Of a stretch of DNA of 64,000 nucleotides, positions 51,657 to 60,053 are shown in pieces. The translations under genes were made by a program, and so were the position numbers. Source of the DNA: Actinokineospora pegani (lineage in GTDB: Bacteria; Actinomycetota; Actinomycetes; Mycobacteriales; Pseudonocardiaceae); the NCBI RefSeq assembly GCF_009745975.1, contig NZ_WHOL01000048.1, positions 1 through 64,000 on the forward strand, written 5' to 3'. The notes under the pieces were generated by a model that saw only the letters and a list, made by a program, of their open reading frames with translations, ran no database searches and had not been told where the DNA came from. Within the stretch, counting starts at the first letter, position 1; each line of letters begins with the position of its first letter.

Positions 51657-52670
51657 ATGAGCGAAGGCCTGAGCGTGGTCCCCCGGTCCAGCTCCCACGA
51701 ACTCGACCACGTCGGTCTGCGGTTCCGCACGATCCACGGCTACAAGCGCGCGTTCCGGATGGCGGGCAGCGGTCCCGCGGTCCTGCTCGTGCACGGGATC
51801 AGCGACAACTCCGGCACGTGGCTGCGCGTGCTGTCCACGCTCGCGCGCGACCACACCGTCATCGCCCCGGACCTGCTCGGGCACGGCAAGTCCGACAAGC
51901 CGCGCGCCGACTACGCCGCGGGGGCGTACGCGTGCGGGATGCGCGACCTGCTCAGCGTGCTGGACGTGGACCGCGTGACCGTCGTCGGCCACTCCCTCGG
52001 CGGCGGGGTCGCGATGCAGTTCGCCTACCAGTTCCCCGAGCGCTGCGAACGGCTCGTGCTGGTCAGCAGCGGTGGCGTGGGCCGCGAGGTGCACCCGGCG
52101 CTGCGCGTCGCGGCGATGCCCGGGGCGGAGCTGGCCATGCCGTTCATCGCCGCCGCGCCGGTCCGCGCGCTCGTCGCCGGGATGATGCCGCTGCTGCGGC
52201 GCACCGGCCTCGACTTCGGCCCGGACCTGACCTACGCGCTGGAGCGCTACGCGGCGCTGCGCGACCCGCGGGCCAGGACCGCGTTCCTGCGCACCCTGCG
52301 CTCCGTGGTCGATCTGCGCGGCCAGGTGGTCACCATGCTCGACCGCTGCTACCTGACCAGGGGCATCCCCACGATGCTCATGTGGGGCACGCGGGACCGC
52401 ATCGTCCCCTCCGCGCACGCGCGGCTCGCCCACGAGGCGATGCCCGGCAGCGTCCTGGAGGTCTTCGACCGCTCCGGGCACTTCCCGCACCAGAGCGAGC
52501 CCGCCAAGTTCATCTCGGTGCTGACCTCGTTCATCCGCGAGACCGCCCCCGCCGAGTACGACCCCCAGGTGTGGCGGGCGATCCTGCGCGGCGGCCGTGA
52601 ACCCGAGCGCGCCGCCGACCCGGTCACCGTCGCCCGCATCGACCGCGCCACGGTGTCGTCCGGCTCTTAG
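51657..52670 (+). CDS. Alpha/beta hydrolase
   Basis: The 337-residue hydrolase has an HGISDNSGTW oxyanion loop, the nucleophile elbow VVGHSLGGGVAMQF, an acid in MLMWGTRDRIVP and a late His in FDRSGHFPHQSEP. All triad members are therefore present. The cap region lies at residues 140-230. Substrate is unknown; similar actinobacterial proteins are annotated as esterases or haloalkane-type hydrolases. It is not clearly linked to the deoC operon downstream. Confidence 0.88.
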   Translation: MSEGLSVVPRSSSHELDHVGLRFRTIHGYKRAFRMAGSGPAVLLVHGISDNSGTWLRVLSTLARDHTVIAPDLLGHGKSDKPRADYAAGAYACGMRDLLSVLDVDRVTVVGHSLGGGVAMQFAYQFPERCERLVLVSSGGVGREVHPALRVAAMPGAELAMPFIAAAPVRALVAGMMPLLRRTGLDFGPDLTYALERYAALRDPRARTAFLRTLRSVVDLRGQVVTMLDRCYLTRGIPTMLMWGTRDRIVPSAHARLAHEAMPGSVLEVFDRSGHFPHQSEPAKFISVLTSFIRETAPAEYDPQVWRAILRGGREPERAADPVTVARIDRATVSSGS

Positions 52671-52825
52671 CGGCTGAGGAGCCCGCGGGTTGGGGTCCGG
52701 CGGGCACGGGAGCTGGCAGGCCGGGGCGGCCCACTGGCTCGTCGAGTCGTCCTGGTCCCCTGAGTTGTCCACAGGCGGGGCGCGACCGGGCCGCGAAGTC
52801 GGCCCCTGGCCCTAAACTCAGGCCC

Positions 52826-53803
52826 ATGCCAGAGACGAAGACGTCGCCAGCGGCGGACACCGGGCCACCGCCCGCGTTCGCCGACGCGGTGCGGGACGAG
52901 ACCTCCCTGCGCCGGTTCCTGCACGGCCTGCCCGGGGTGGACGCGGTCGGGGTGGAGCAGCGCGCCGCCGGTCTGGCGACCCGCAGCATCAAGAAGGCCA
53001 GCAAGCTGTGGGCCATCGACATGGCTATCTCGATGGTCGACCTGACAACCCTCGAGGGCGCCGACACCGCGGGCAAGGTGCGGTCGCTGTGCGCCAAGGG
53101 CCGCAGGCCCGACCCGGACGCGCCCGAGGTGCCCAGGGTCGCGGCGATCTGCGTGTACCCGGACATGGCGGCCACCGCGGTGGCCGAGCTGGCGGGCACC
53201 GGGGTCGGCGTGGCCAGCGTGGCCACGGCGTTCCCCTCCGGGCGCTCGAGCCTGGCGGTCAAGCTGGCCGACACCGCCTACGCCGTCGAGGCGGGGGCGA
53301 CCGAGATCGACATGGTGATCGACCGGGGCGCGTTCCTCTCCGGCCGCTACGGGCAGGTCTTCGACGAGATCCAGCAGGTGAAGGCGGCCTGCGGCGACGC
53401 GCACCTCAAGGTCATCCTGGAGACCGGCGAGCTGGCCACCTACGACAACGTGCGCCGCGCGTCCTGGCTGGGGCTGCTCGCGGGCGGCGACTTCATCAAG
53501 ACCTCCACCGGCAAGGTGTCCCCCGCCGCGACGCTGCCGGTGACCCACGTGATGCTGCAGGCGGTGCACGACTGGCACGCCACCACCGGCGAGCTGCGCG
53601 GGGTCAAGCCCGCGGGCGGCATCCGCACGACCAAGGACGCCATCCGGTACCTGGTGGCCGTGCGCGAGGTCGCGGGCGAGCGGTGGCTCGACCCGCGCCT
53701 GTTCCGCTTCGGCGCGTCCAGCCTGCTCAACGACCTGCTCATGCAGCGGCGGACCCAGCTCCAGGGCCACTACAGCGGCCCCGACTACGTGACGGTGGAT
53801 TGA
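52826..53803 (+). CDS. deoC: Deoxyribose-phosphate aldolase
   Basis: The 325-residue class I aldolase cleaves 2-deoxyribose-5-phosphate to glyceraldehyde-3-phosphate and acetaldehyde. The Schiff-base lysine is K225 in DFIKTSTGK, and the phosphate-binding GVKPAGGIRTTKDA follows. It is longer than the E. coli enzyme at the N-terminus, as in many actinobacteria. ATG 52826 is seven bases after TAAACT, so it is probably leaderless. Two aldehyde dehydrogenase genes follow after one base and could oxidise the acetaldehyde. Confidence 0.94.
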   Translation: MPETKTSPAADTGPPPAFADAVRDETSLRRFLHGLPGVDAVGVEQRAAGLATRSIKKASKLWAIDMAISMVDLTTLEGADTAGKVRSLCAKGRRPDPDAPEVPRVAAICVYPDMAATAVAELAGTGVGVASVATAFPSGRSSLAVKLADTAYAVEAGATEIDMVIDRGAFLSGRYGQVFDEIQQVKAACGDAHLKVILETGELATYDNVRRASWLGLLAGGDFIKTSTGKVSPAATLPVTHVMLQAVHDWHATTGELRGVKPAGGIRTTKDAIRYLVAVREVAGERWLDPRLFRFGASSLLNDLLMQRRTQLQGHYSGPDYVTVD

Positions 53804-53804
53804 G

Positions 53805-55238
53805 ATGCCCTCCTGGGAGTACGCGCCCGCGCCGGAATCGCGGGCCATCGCCAACCTCAAGCCCAACTACCGCATGTTCCTCGACGGCGAGTTCGTCGAG
53901 GGCGGCGGCGAGCCGCTCAAGTCGATCAACCCGGCCACCGAGGAGGTGCTCGCGGAGGTCTCCACGGCCGGCTCCGCCGACGTCGACAAGGCCGTGAAGG
54001 CCGCGCAGCGGGCGCAGGACAAGGTCTGGGGCCGGATGCCCGGCGCCGAGCGGGCCAAGTACATCTTCCGCGTCGCGCGGCTGATCGCCGAGCGCGCCCG
54101 CGAGCTGGCCGTGCTGGAGTCGCTGGACAACGGCAAGCCGATCAGGGAATCGCGCGACGTCGACGTCCCGACTGCCTCGGCGCACTTCTTCTACCACGCG
54201 GGCTGGGCCGACAAGCTCGACCACGCGGGCTACGGGCCCGACCCCCGGCCGCTGGGCGTGGCGGGGCAGGTCATCCCGTGGAACTTCCCGCTGCTGATGG
54301 CCGCGTGGAAGATCGCCCCCGCGCTGGCCTGCGGCAACACCGTCGTGCTCAAGCCCGCCGAGACGACCCCGCTGACCGCGCTGGTGCTGGCCGAGATCAT
54401 CCAGCAGGCCGAGCTGCCGCCAGGTGTGGTCAACATCCTGCCCGGCGCGGGCGAGGTGGGCGCGGCCGTGGTCGGGCACCCCGGCGTGCGCAAGGTGGCC
54501 TTCACCGGCTCGACCGACGTCGGCAAGTCCATCCAGCGCTCGCTGGCGGGCACCGGCAAGAAGCTGACCCTGGAGCTGGGCGGCAAGGCGGCCAACATCG
54601 TCTTCGACGACGCCCCGCTCGACCAGGCCGTCGAGGGCATCGTCAACGGGATCTTCTTCAACCAGGGCCACGTGTGCTGCGCGGGCTCGCGACTGCTGGT
54701 GCAGGAGTCGGTGGCCGAGGAGCTGCTGGACAAGCTGCACAAGCGGGTGGCGACGCTGCGCGTGGGCGACCCGCTGGACAAGAACACCGACGTCGGCGCG
54801 ATCAACTCGCGCGCGCAGCTCACCAAGATCCAGGAGCTGGTGGCCTCCGGCGAGGCCGAGGGCGCCAAGCGCTGGACCAGCCCGTGCCCGGTGCCGGACA
54901 AGGGGTTCTTCTTCGCCCCCACCGTCTTCGCCGACGTCAGCCAGGCCATGCGCATCGCCCGCGAGGAGATCTTCGGCCCGGTGCTGTCGGTGCTGACCTT
55001 CCGCACCCCGGACGAGGCCGTGGCCAAGGCCAACAACACCCCCTACGGCCTGTCGGCGGGCATCTGGACCGAGAAGGGCTCGCGCATCCTGTGGATGGCC
55101 GACAAGCTGCGCGCGGGCGTGGTCTGGGCCAACACCTTCAACCGCTTCGACCCGACCGCCCCCTTCGGCGGCTACCAGGAGTCCGGGTTCGGCCGCGAGG
55201 GCGGCCGCGCGGGCTTGGAGGCCTACCTCGATGTCTGA
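53805..55238 (+). CDS. Aldehyde dehydrogenase (ALDH16-like N-half)
   Basis: The 477-residue enzyme has the NAD-binding FTGSTDVGKSIQ, the catalytic Glu motif LELGGKAANIVF, the nucleophile region NQGHVCCAGSRLLV, and the late GGYQESGFGREGG block. It begins one base after deoC and overlaps the next ALDH-related gene by eight bases. Acetaldehyde from DeoC is its likely substrate. Its pairing with a shorter ALDH-like gene resembles the two halves of ALDH16 proteins. Confidence 0.92.
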   Translation: MPSWEYAPAPESRAIANLKPNYRMFLDGEFVEGGGEPLKSINPATEEVLAEVSTAGSADVDKAVKAAQRAQDKVWGRMPGAERAKYIFRVARLIAERARELAVLESLDNGKPIRESRDVDVPTASAHFFYHAGWADKLDHAGYGPDPRPLGVAGQVIPWNFPLLMAAWKIAPALACGNTVVLKPAETTPLTALVLAEIIQQAELPPGVVNILPGAGEVGAAVVGHPGVRKVAFTGSTDVGKSIQRSLAGTGKKLTLELGGKAANIVFDDAPLDQAVEGIVNGIFFNQGHVCCAGSRLLVQESVAEELLDKLHKRVATLRVGDPLDKNTDVGAINSRAQLTKIQELVASGEAEGAKRWTSPCPVPDKGFFFAPTVFADVSQAMRIAREEIFGPVLSVLTFRTPDEAVAKANNTPYGLSAGIWTEKGSRILWMADKLRAGVVWANTFNRFDPTAPFGGYQESGFGREGGRAGLEAYLDV

Positions 55239-56097
55239 CCGCATCTCCGTCGCCAAGACGTACAAGCTCTACCTGGGCGGGGCCTTCCCCCGCTCGGAGT
55301 CGGGCCGCACCTACCCGGTCGCCGACGCCAAGGGCAAGTTCCTCGCCAACGCCGCGCAGGCCTCCCGCAAGGACCTGCGCGAGGCCGTCGTCGCCGCGCG
55401 CGGGGCGTTCAAGAAGTGGTCCGGGGCCACCGCGTACAACCGCGGCCAGGTGCTCTACCGGGTCGCCGAGGTCCTGGAGGGGCGGCGCGAGCAGTTCATC
55501 GCCGAGGTCGCCGCGTCCGAGGGCGTCGCGGCCAAGCGGGCGCAGGCGCTCGTCGACACCGCCATCGACCGGTGGGTCTGGTACGCGGGCTGGACCGACA
55601 AGCTCGCCACCGTGCTCGGCGCGGCGAACCCGGTGGCCGGGCCGTACTTCTCGTTCTCCGTGCCGGAGCCGACCGGGGTCGTCGGGGTGCTCGCCCCGCA
55701 GCGGTCGAGCCTGCTCGGCCTGGTCAGCGTGCTGGCCCCGGTGCTGGCGACCGGGTCGACCGCGGTCGTGGTCGGCAGCCAGGACCGGCCGCTGCCCGCG
55801 ATCACCCTGTCGGAGGTGCTGGCGACCTCGGACGTGCCCGGCGGCGTGGTGAACCTGCTGACCGGGCACACCGCGGAGCTGGCCCCGTGGCTGGCCTCGC
55901 ACGCCGACGTCAACGCCCTCGACCTGACCGGGGCGCACGCCGAGCAGCGCAAGGGGCTCGAGGAGGCGGCGGCGGGCACGGTGAAGCGGGTGCTGCGCAC
56001 GCCGCTGGAGGAGCCCGACTGGGCCGAGCGGCCGGACATCGGCAGGCTGCGGGCGGTGCTGGAGACCAAGACCGTGTGGCACCCGACGGGTGTCTGA
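55231..56097 (+). CDS. Non-catalytic aldehyde dehydrogenase homologue (ALDH16-like C-half)
   Basis: The 288-residue protein resembles an ALDH N-terminal NAD domain (YLGGAFPRSESGRTYPV, GVVGVLAPQRSSLLGLV) but ends before the catalytic Cys region. The second half keeps only the GGVVNLLTGHT and ALDLTGAH segments. It therefore lacks the nucleophile and most of the catalytic domain. It overlaps the active ALDH gene by eight bases, so a stoichiometric complex is plausible. ALDH16 proteins fuse an active and an inactive half; here they are separate genes. Confidence 0.85.
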   Translation: MSDRISVAKTYKLYLGGAFPRSESGRTYPVADAKGKFLANAAQASRKDLREAVVAARGAFKKWSGATAYNRGQVLYRVAEVLEGRREQFIAEVAASEGVAAKRAQALVDTAIDRWVWYAGWTDKLATVLGAANPVAGPYFSFSVPEPTGVVGVLAPQRSSLLGLVSVLAPVLATGSTAVVVGSQDRPLPAITLSEVLATSDVPGGVVNLLTGHTAELAPWLASHADVNALDLTGAHAEQRKGLEEAAAGTVKRVLRTPLEEPDWAERPDIGRLRAVLETKTVWHPTGV

Positions 56098-56175
56098 CCG
56101 GACCGATCCGAGCGAAAGGGAGCCGAATGGCGCCGGGGGGCGTCACACTCGGCGAGCAAGGAATGGGGGACAGCC

Positions 56176-56535
56176 ATGAGCACACCAGGAACACCACCTC
56201 CGGGGGTCTCCGACGTCGGCGGGTACCACGGCGAGGAGGACGCGTTCGCCGCGTACACCTCCGCCGTGCGCCCGCTGGCCGACCAGTTGCACACCGCGGC
56301 GGACACGCACGGGCGGACGGACTTCGCCGAGCACGCCTTCTCCAAGATCGGCAGTGAGGTCGGGCTGAGCCAGGCCATCCGCAACGCGACGGTGGGCCAG
56401 CAGGAGCGGGTGCGCGGCCTGGCCGACTCGCTGGGCGGGACGGTCGACGCGGTGCGCAACACCTGGACCAACATCCAGGGCACCGAGGAGGACGCCGGGC
56501 TGTCCCTGCGCCGGGCGGCGGGTGATCACACGTGA
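56176..56535 (+). CDS. ESX-type helical protein, 119 aa
   Basis: The small product (EEDAFAAYTSAVRPLADQLH through GTVDAVRNTWTNIQGTEED) is helical with no signal peptide and has a late W. It overlaps the NlpC/P60 gene by four bases. The size and context suit a WXG100-like or EspC-like ESX protein. ATG 56176 lies downstream of a GGGGGACAG segment. Confidence 0.72.
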   Translation: MSTPGTPPPGVSDVGGYHGEEDAFAAYTSAVRPLADQLHTAADTHGRTDFAEHAFSKIGSEVGLSQAIRNATVGQQERVRGLADSLGGTVDAVRNTWTNIQGTEEDAGLSLRRAAGDHT

Positions 56536-57650
56536 GCGCGCCCGTGCAGCAGCTGCTGGAGCCGATGATCCAGCCCGCGGCCACCGCGCAGCGGCACCTG
56601 GCCACCGACGACGCGGCGATCGACCAGGTCGGCCGGGCGCACAACGGGTTCGCCAGCACGCTGAGCACCGTCGGCGAGGACGCGGGCAGGCAGGCCGGCA
56701 GTCTGCGCTCGGGCTGGACCGGGCAGGGCGCGACCCGCTACGACCAGGACACCAGCGCGCAGCAGGTGACCGGCAAGCAGCTCGGCGAGTACAGCGCCCA
56801 GGTCCAGCAGGCGGTCCAGCGGGCGGGTGAGATCCTCAAGGTCGGCCAGAAGGTCAACCAGGACCAGATCGACGCGTTCAACCGCAAGGCCGCAGAGCTG
56901 CTGCAGGCCGCGGCGGCGCTGCGCCAGGCGGGCGACACCGCGGGCGCGCAGCAGAAGCTCACCGAGTTGGCCACCCACGCCTCCAGGCTGACCGGCGACA
57001 CGTCGCTGAACCTGCAGGACGTCATGGGCAAGCTGACCGGCGTCGTCGACCAGATCAACGGTGGCGGCGGCGGTTCGACCTCGCCCCAGTCCGCGACCGC
57101 GGCCCCACCCGCGCCCGCCGCCTACAACTCCCGCCAGAGCGGCGGGGGCGGAGGCGGTGGCGGCGGTGGCGGCTACAGCGGGGGTGGCGGCGGCGGTGGG
57201 GGCGCGGTCACCAAGCGCAGGCTTCCGGTGGCCATCCCGCCGCAGCCGGGCACGGGGGTGGCGGTCAACCTGCCCGACGGCAGCACCGTCATGGCGCCCA
57301 ACGAGACCGCGGCCAAGGCCGTGCGCGCGGCGCTGAGCCAGCTCGGCGTGCCCTACGTCTGGGGCGGCACCGCGCCCGGGTCCGGCCTGGACTGCTCCGG
57401 CCTGACCCAGTACGCCTACGGCGAGGGCGGCCTGGAGATCCCGCGCACCTCCCGCGAGCAGGACATCGGGGCCGAGGTGCCCAGCGCCGACCAGTTGCTC
57501 CCCGGCGACCTGGTGTGCTGGGAGGGGCACGTGGCGATGTACATCGGCAACGGGCAGATCGTCGAGGCGGGCGACCCGGTGCAGGTCGGGCCGCTGCGCA
57601 CGACGAACTCGGGCATGCCCTTCGTCGGCTTCTACCGACCGACCGGCTGA
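56532..57650 (+). CDS. WXG100-NlpC/P60 fusion (secreted peptidoglycan hydrolase)
   Basis: The 372-residue protein has a WXG-type helical N-terminal domain (residues 1-95, SLRSGWTGQGATRYDQDTSA) and a second helical region with a coiled character to about residue 170. A Gly-rich linker follows (about residues 200-225), then an NlpC/P60 domain. In the last, C288 (GLDCSGLTQYAYG) is the nucleophile and H333 (EGHVAMYIGNGQ) the base. It probably cleaves peptidoglycan stem peptides after ESX export, since no Sec signal is present. Two YbaB-like genes follow. Confidence 0.87.
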   Translation: MSAPVQQLLEPMIQPAATAQRHLATDDAAIDQVGRAHNGFASTLSTVGEDAGRQAGSLRSGWTGQGATRYDQDTSAQQVTGKQLGEYSAQVQQAVQRAGEILKVGQKVNQDQIDAFNRKAAELLQAAAALRQAGDTAGAQQKLTELATHASRLTGDTSLNLQDVMGKLTGVVDQINGGGGGSTSPQSATAAPPAPAAYNSRQSGGGGGGGGGGGYSGGGGGGGGAVTKRRLPVAIPPQPGTGVAVNLPDGSTVMAPNETAAKAVRAALSQLGVPYVWGGTAPGSGLDCSGLTQYAYGEGGLEIPRTSREQDIGAEVPSADQLLPGDLVCWEGHVAMYIGNGQIVEAGDPVQVGPLRTTNSGMPFVGFYRPTG

Positions 57651-57664
57651 GGGACGGGCAGCAC

Positions 57665-58075
57665 GTGGAGATCGACATCAACCGGGAGCTGGACGCGGTG
57701 GCCAGCCGCGTGCGGCAGACCGAGGAGCACGCGCGGGCCAGGGTCGTCGGCCCGGTCACCGGGCAGGCGGTCAGCGGCGACGGCGGGGTGAGCGTCACCG
57801 TGCGGCCGGGCGGGCTGCTCTCGGAGGTCGCGCTGACCCCGGGGGCGCTGCGGATGGGCGCCGAGGCGCTGGCCGCGCAGATCACCGCGCTGGCCGGGGC
57901 CGCCACCCGGCGCGCGGGCGCGACCATGCACGCCACCCTGGCCCCCGTGCTGGGGCCCGAGGGCGAGAAGCACCTGGCGTCGCTGGGCTACCAGCCGCTC
58001 GACGAGGACGAGATCGCCCAGGACACCGTCTACGACAGCCCGCTGGGCCCGCGTGAGCGGCGGAGGGGGCCGTGA
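57665..58075 (+). CDS. YbaB/EbfC-like protein in an ESX cassette, copy 1
   Basis: The 136-residue product has an N-terminal helix (INRELDAVASRVRQTEEHAR), a beta segment (VSVTVRPGGLLSEVALTPGA) and a long C-terminal helix (EALAAQITALAGAATRRAGA), the YbaB order. GTG 57665 follows a GAGGGA site. The stop overlaps the next gene (GTGA). Its place directly after a WXG100-NlpC protein suggests a chaperone-like role. Confidence 0.7.
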   Translation: MEIDINRELDAVASRVRQTEEHARARVVGPVTGQAVSGDGGVSVTVRPGGLLSEVALTPGALRMGAEALAAQITALAGAATRRAGATMHATLAPVLGPEGEKHLASLGYQPLDEDEIAQDTVYDSPLGPRERRRGP

Positions 58076-58593
58076 GCGAGCGCGAGGTCGTCGAGCGCAG
58101 CACGGCCCAGGTCATCGCCGACGGCCTGGAGCGGCAGAAGGCGCTCGAGGGCGTCGACGCGGTCCTGGGGCAGGTGCGCGGCACCGCGACCGACAACCAC
58201 CAGAGCGTCCGGGTCACCGTCGACGGCCGGGGAAGGCTGGTCGAGCTGTGGCTGCGCCAGGACGCCGTGCGCTGGGGCGCCGACCAGCTCGGCAGGCTGA
58301 TCGTGCTGGTCGCCGAGGCGGCGATGGCCCAGGCCACCCAGGCCGCCTACAACCGGCTGGCCCCGCTGCTCGGCGACGGGATGACCTACGCCATCGAGCA
58401 GCTCTCCGGCCGCCCGGCCCCGGCCAGGCGCGACAGCGGCGGCATCACCGCAGAGGAGTTCATGCGCAGGCGCGAGGAGCGGCTGCGCCGCGCCGACGGC
58501 TCCGCGTCCAGCCGCGGCCAGGCCGCCGACGACGACTGGGACCCCGACGACCCGCTGGCCTTCGACATCTCATCGCTGCGCTCGGACCGGTGA
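58072..58593 (+). CDS. YbaB/EbfC-like protein in an ESX cassette, copy 2
   Basis: The 173-residue product has the same helix-strand-helix core (VRVTVDGRGRLVELWLRQDA, then QLGRLIVLVAEAAMAQATQA). A C-terminal extension contains GGITAEEFMRRREERLRR and an acidic end (DDDWDPDDPLAFD). GTG 58072 overlaps the upstream stop. The acidic tail might bind the basic surface of a partner substrate, which is inference. It closes the ESX cassette. Confidence 0.7.
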   Translation: MSEREVVERSTAQVIADGLERQKALEGVDAVLGQVRGTATDNHQSVRVTVDGRGRLVELWLRQDAVRWGADQLGRLIVLVAEAAMAQATQAAYNRLAPLLGDGMTYAIEQLSGRPAPARRDSGGITAEEFMRRREERLRRADGSASSRGQAADDDWDPDDPLAFDISSLRSDR

Positions 58594-58738
58594 CGGCGGT
58601 GACCCGGGGTGCCCCCCGCGGGGGGAACCAGCGGAAATCCCCCCGGGGGTTCGGCGCGGAGATCCAGACCCCGTAGGCTGCCGACCGGCGTGCGCGCGGG
58701 CACGCAGGCTGATGGCTGTGCGACCAGGAGGACCTCCA

Positions 58739-59989
58739 ATGGCCCAGGACATCGTCCCGATCGAGCTGCGTCTGCCGCAGGGTGACGTCGTCACGCTGTG
58801 GGCTCCGCGCTGGCGGGAGGACGGCGAGGAGTGGGAGGCGTTCCTCGGGCACGAGGACGACCTCTTCGCGTTCCCGGACGCGGCGCACCTGGCCGCATTC
58901 GTGCGGACCACCGAGGAGCACGACCTGTCCGACCACCCGGCGTGGCACCTGGTGCCCGCGCTGTCGGTGGCCGAGCTGATGCCCGCCGACGCCCACCAGT
59001 ACGACCTGGTCGGCGTGCCGGAGCTGGTGGCCGAGGACCCCGACACCTGGACCGTCGGCGAGCTGGCCGACATCGTCAACATCGTGCGCTCGCTGGCCGA
59101 CGTGTGCGAGCTCGACGAGGTGCACACCGTCCTGGACTCCGCCGCCGGGTTCTCCGTGCTGGACCAGGGCACCTTCCCGTTCACCGGCCGCGACGGCGAG
59201 AAGCTGTGGACCGACCTGGCCGAGACCATCTCCGAGCGCTGGGACGAGGTCCTCGACGCCCTCGACGACGTGGTCACCGTGCCCGAGGTCGACGAGGCCG
59301 CGCTGGAGAAGTCCAGCGCGGAGCTGGCCGAGTTCCAGGCCGAGGCCGCCGAGATCGATGACGAGTCCGAGGACATCGAGATCGTCACCGTCGCGGGCAC
59401 CGATGATGAGGACGCCGAGGCCGAGGCCGGCCCGGTGGGCTTCTGGGCCGAGGTCGGCATCGACCCGATCAAGATCATCGCCGATGGCGTGGAGTACTAC
59501 ACGCTGCGCTGCTACCTCGACGACGAGCCGGTCTTCCTCGGCGCCGACGGCAAGATCGACGTCGCCCGCTCGCCGCGCGCGCTGGCCAAGTTCCTGGCCA
59601 CCGAGGACCTGTCCGACAACGACCTGACCGACGTCTCCACCTGGGACGAGGTCGCGGCCAAGGCGACCGACGGCAGCCTGGACCTGGAGCCGGACGCCGA
59701 CAACACCTACGTGCTGGCCGGACTCGGCGAGGACCTGGGCGAGGGCGTCGACGCGGTCGACCCGGTGCAGCTCGACCTGGCCGTCGAGCTGCTGACCGAC
59801 GCCGCCGACTGGGCCGACGACGAGTCGGTCGGCGAGGCGCTGGGCCAGTCGGAGAGCCTGGGCTGGCTGGTCAGCTACATCCTGTCGCCGGACCCCACCC
59901 GGATGGCGCCGAGCGCGCCGTTCGACAGCGAGGCCGAGGCGTGGCGGAAGCTGGTGCAGGCCTTCGAGAACCGCCTGTCGGTGCACTGA
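58739..59989 (+). CDS. Conserved hypothetical protein, Rv3311-like
   Basis: The 416-residue acidic protein starts MAQDIVPIELRLPQGDVVTL with RWREDGEEWEAFLGHEDDLF soon after. It has an alternating beta/alpha N-terminal half, a strongly acidic middle (DDESEDIEIVTVAG, residues 200-235) and a second domain repeating FLGADGKIDVARSPRALAKF. The two halves look related to each other, suggesting internal duplication. From memory this matches M. tuberculosis Rv3311, which sits near upp and add. ATG 58739 has AGGAGGACC upstream. Function unknown. Confidence 0.85.
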   Translation: MAQDIVPIELRLPQGDVVTLWAPRWREDGEEWEAFLGHEDDLFAFPDAAHLAAFVRTTEEHDLSDHPAWHLVPALSVAELMPADAHQYDLVGVPELVAEDPDTWTVGELADIVNIVRSLADVCELDEVHTVLDSAAGFSVLDQGTFPFTGRDGEKLWTDLAETISERWDEVLDALDDVVTVPEVDEAALEKSSAELAEFQAEAAEIDDESEDIEIVTVAGTDDEDAEAEAGPVGFWAEVGIDPIKIIADGVEYYTLRCYLDDEPVFLGADGKIDVARSPRALAKFLATEDLSDNDLTDVSTWDEVAAKATDGSLDLEPDADNTYVLAGLGEDLGEGVDAVDPVQLDLAVELLTDAADWADDESVGEALGQSESLGWLVSYILSPDPTRMAPSAPFDSEAEAWRKLVQAFENRLSVH

Positions 59990-60010
59990 CCCCGAAGCGG
60001 TGACGGCGTG

Positions 60011-60046
60011 AGCGCCGGGTGGTCCCCCCGCGGGCCACCCGGCGCT
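60011..60046. terminator. Bidirectional hairpin terminator between Rv3311-like gene and add
   Basis: AGCGCCGGGTGG pairs perfectly with CCACCCGGCGCT across a 12-base loop, in the gap between two convergent genes. It could end both transcripts. Confidence 0.78.
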
Positions 60047-60053
60047 GTCGTGC

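Noticed and set aside
57136-57212. Gly-codon repeats (GGC/GGT runs) considered as a repeat element
   Set aside because: They encode the flexible linker of the WXG100-NlpC protein in frame and are best described as part of that gene.
58594-58680. GC-only palindromes such as CCCCCCGCGGGGGG after the second YbaB-like gene
   Set aside because: These could act as a terminator, but they overlap each other without one clear stem-loop. In DNA of this GC content such runs are expected by chance, so no feature was called.
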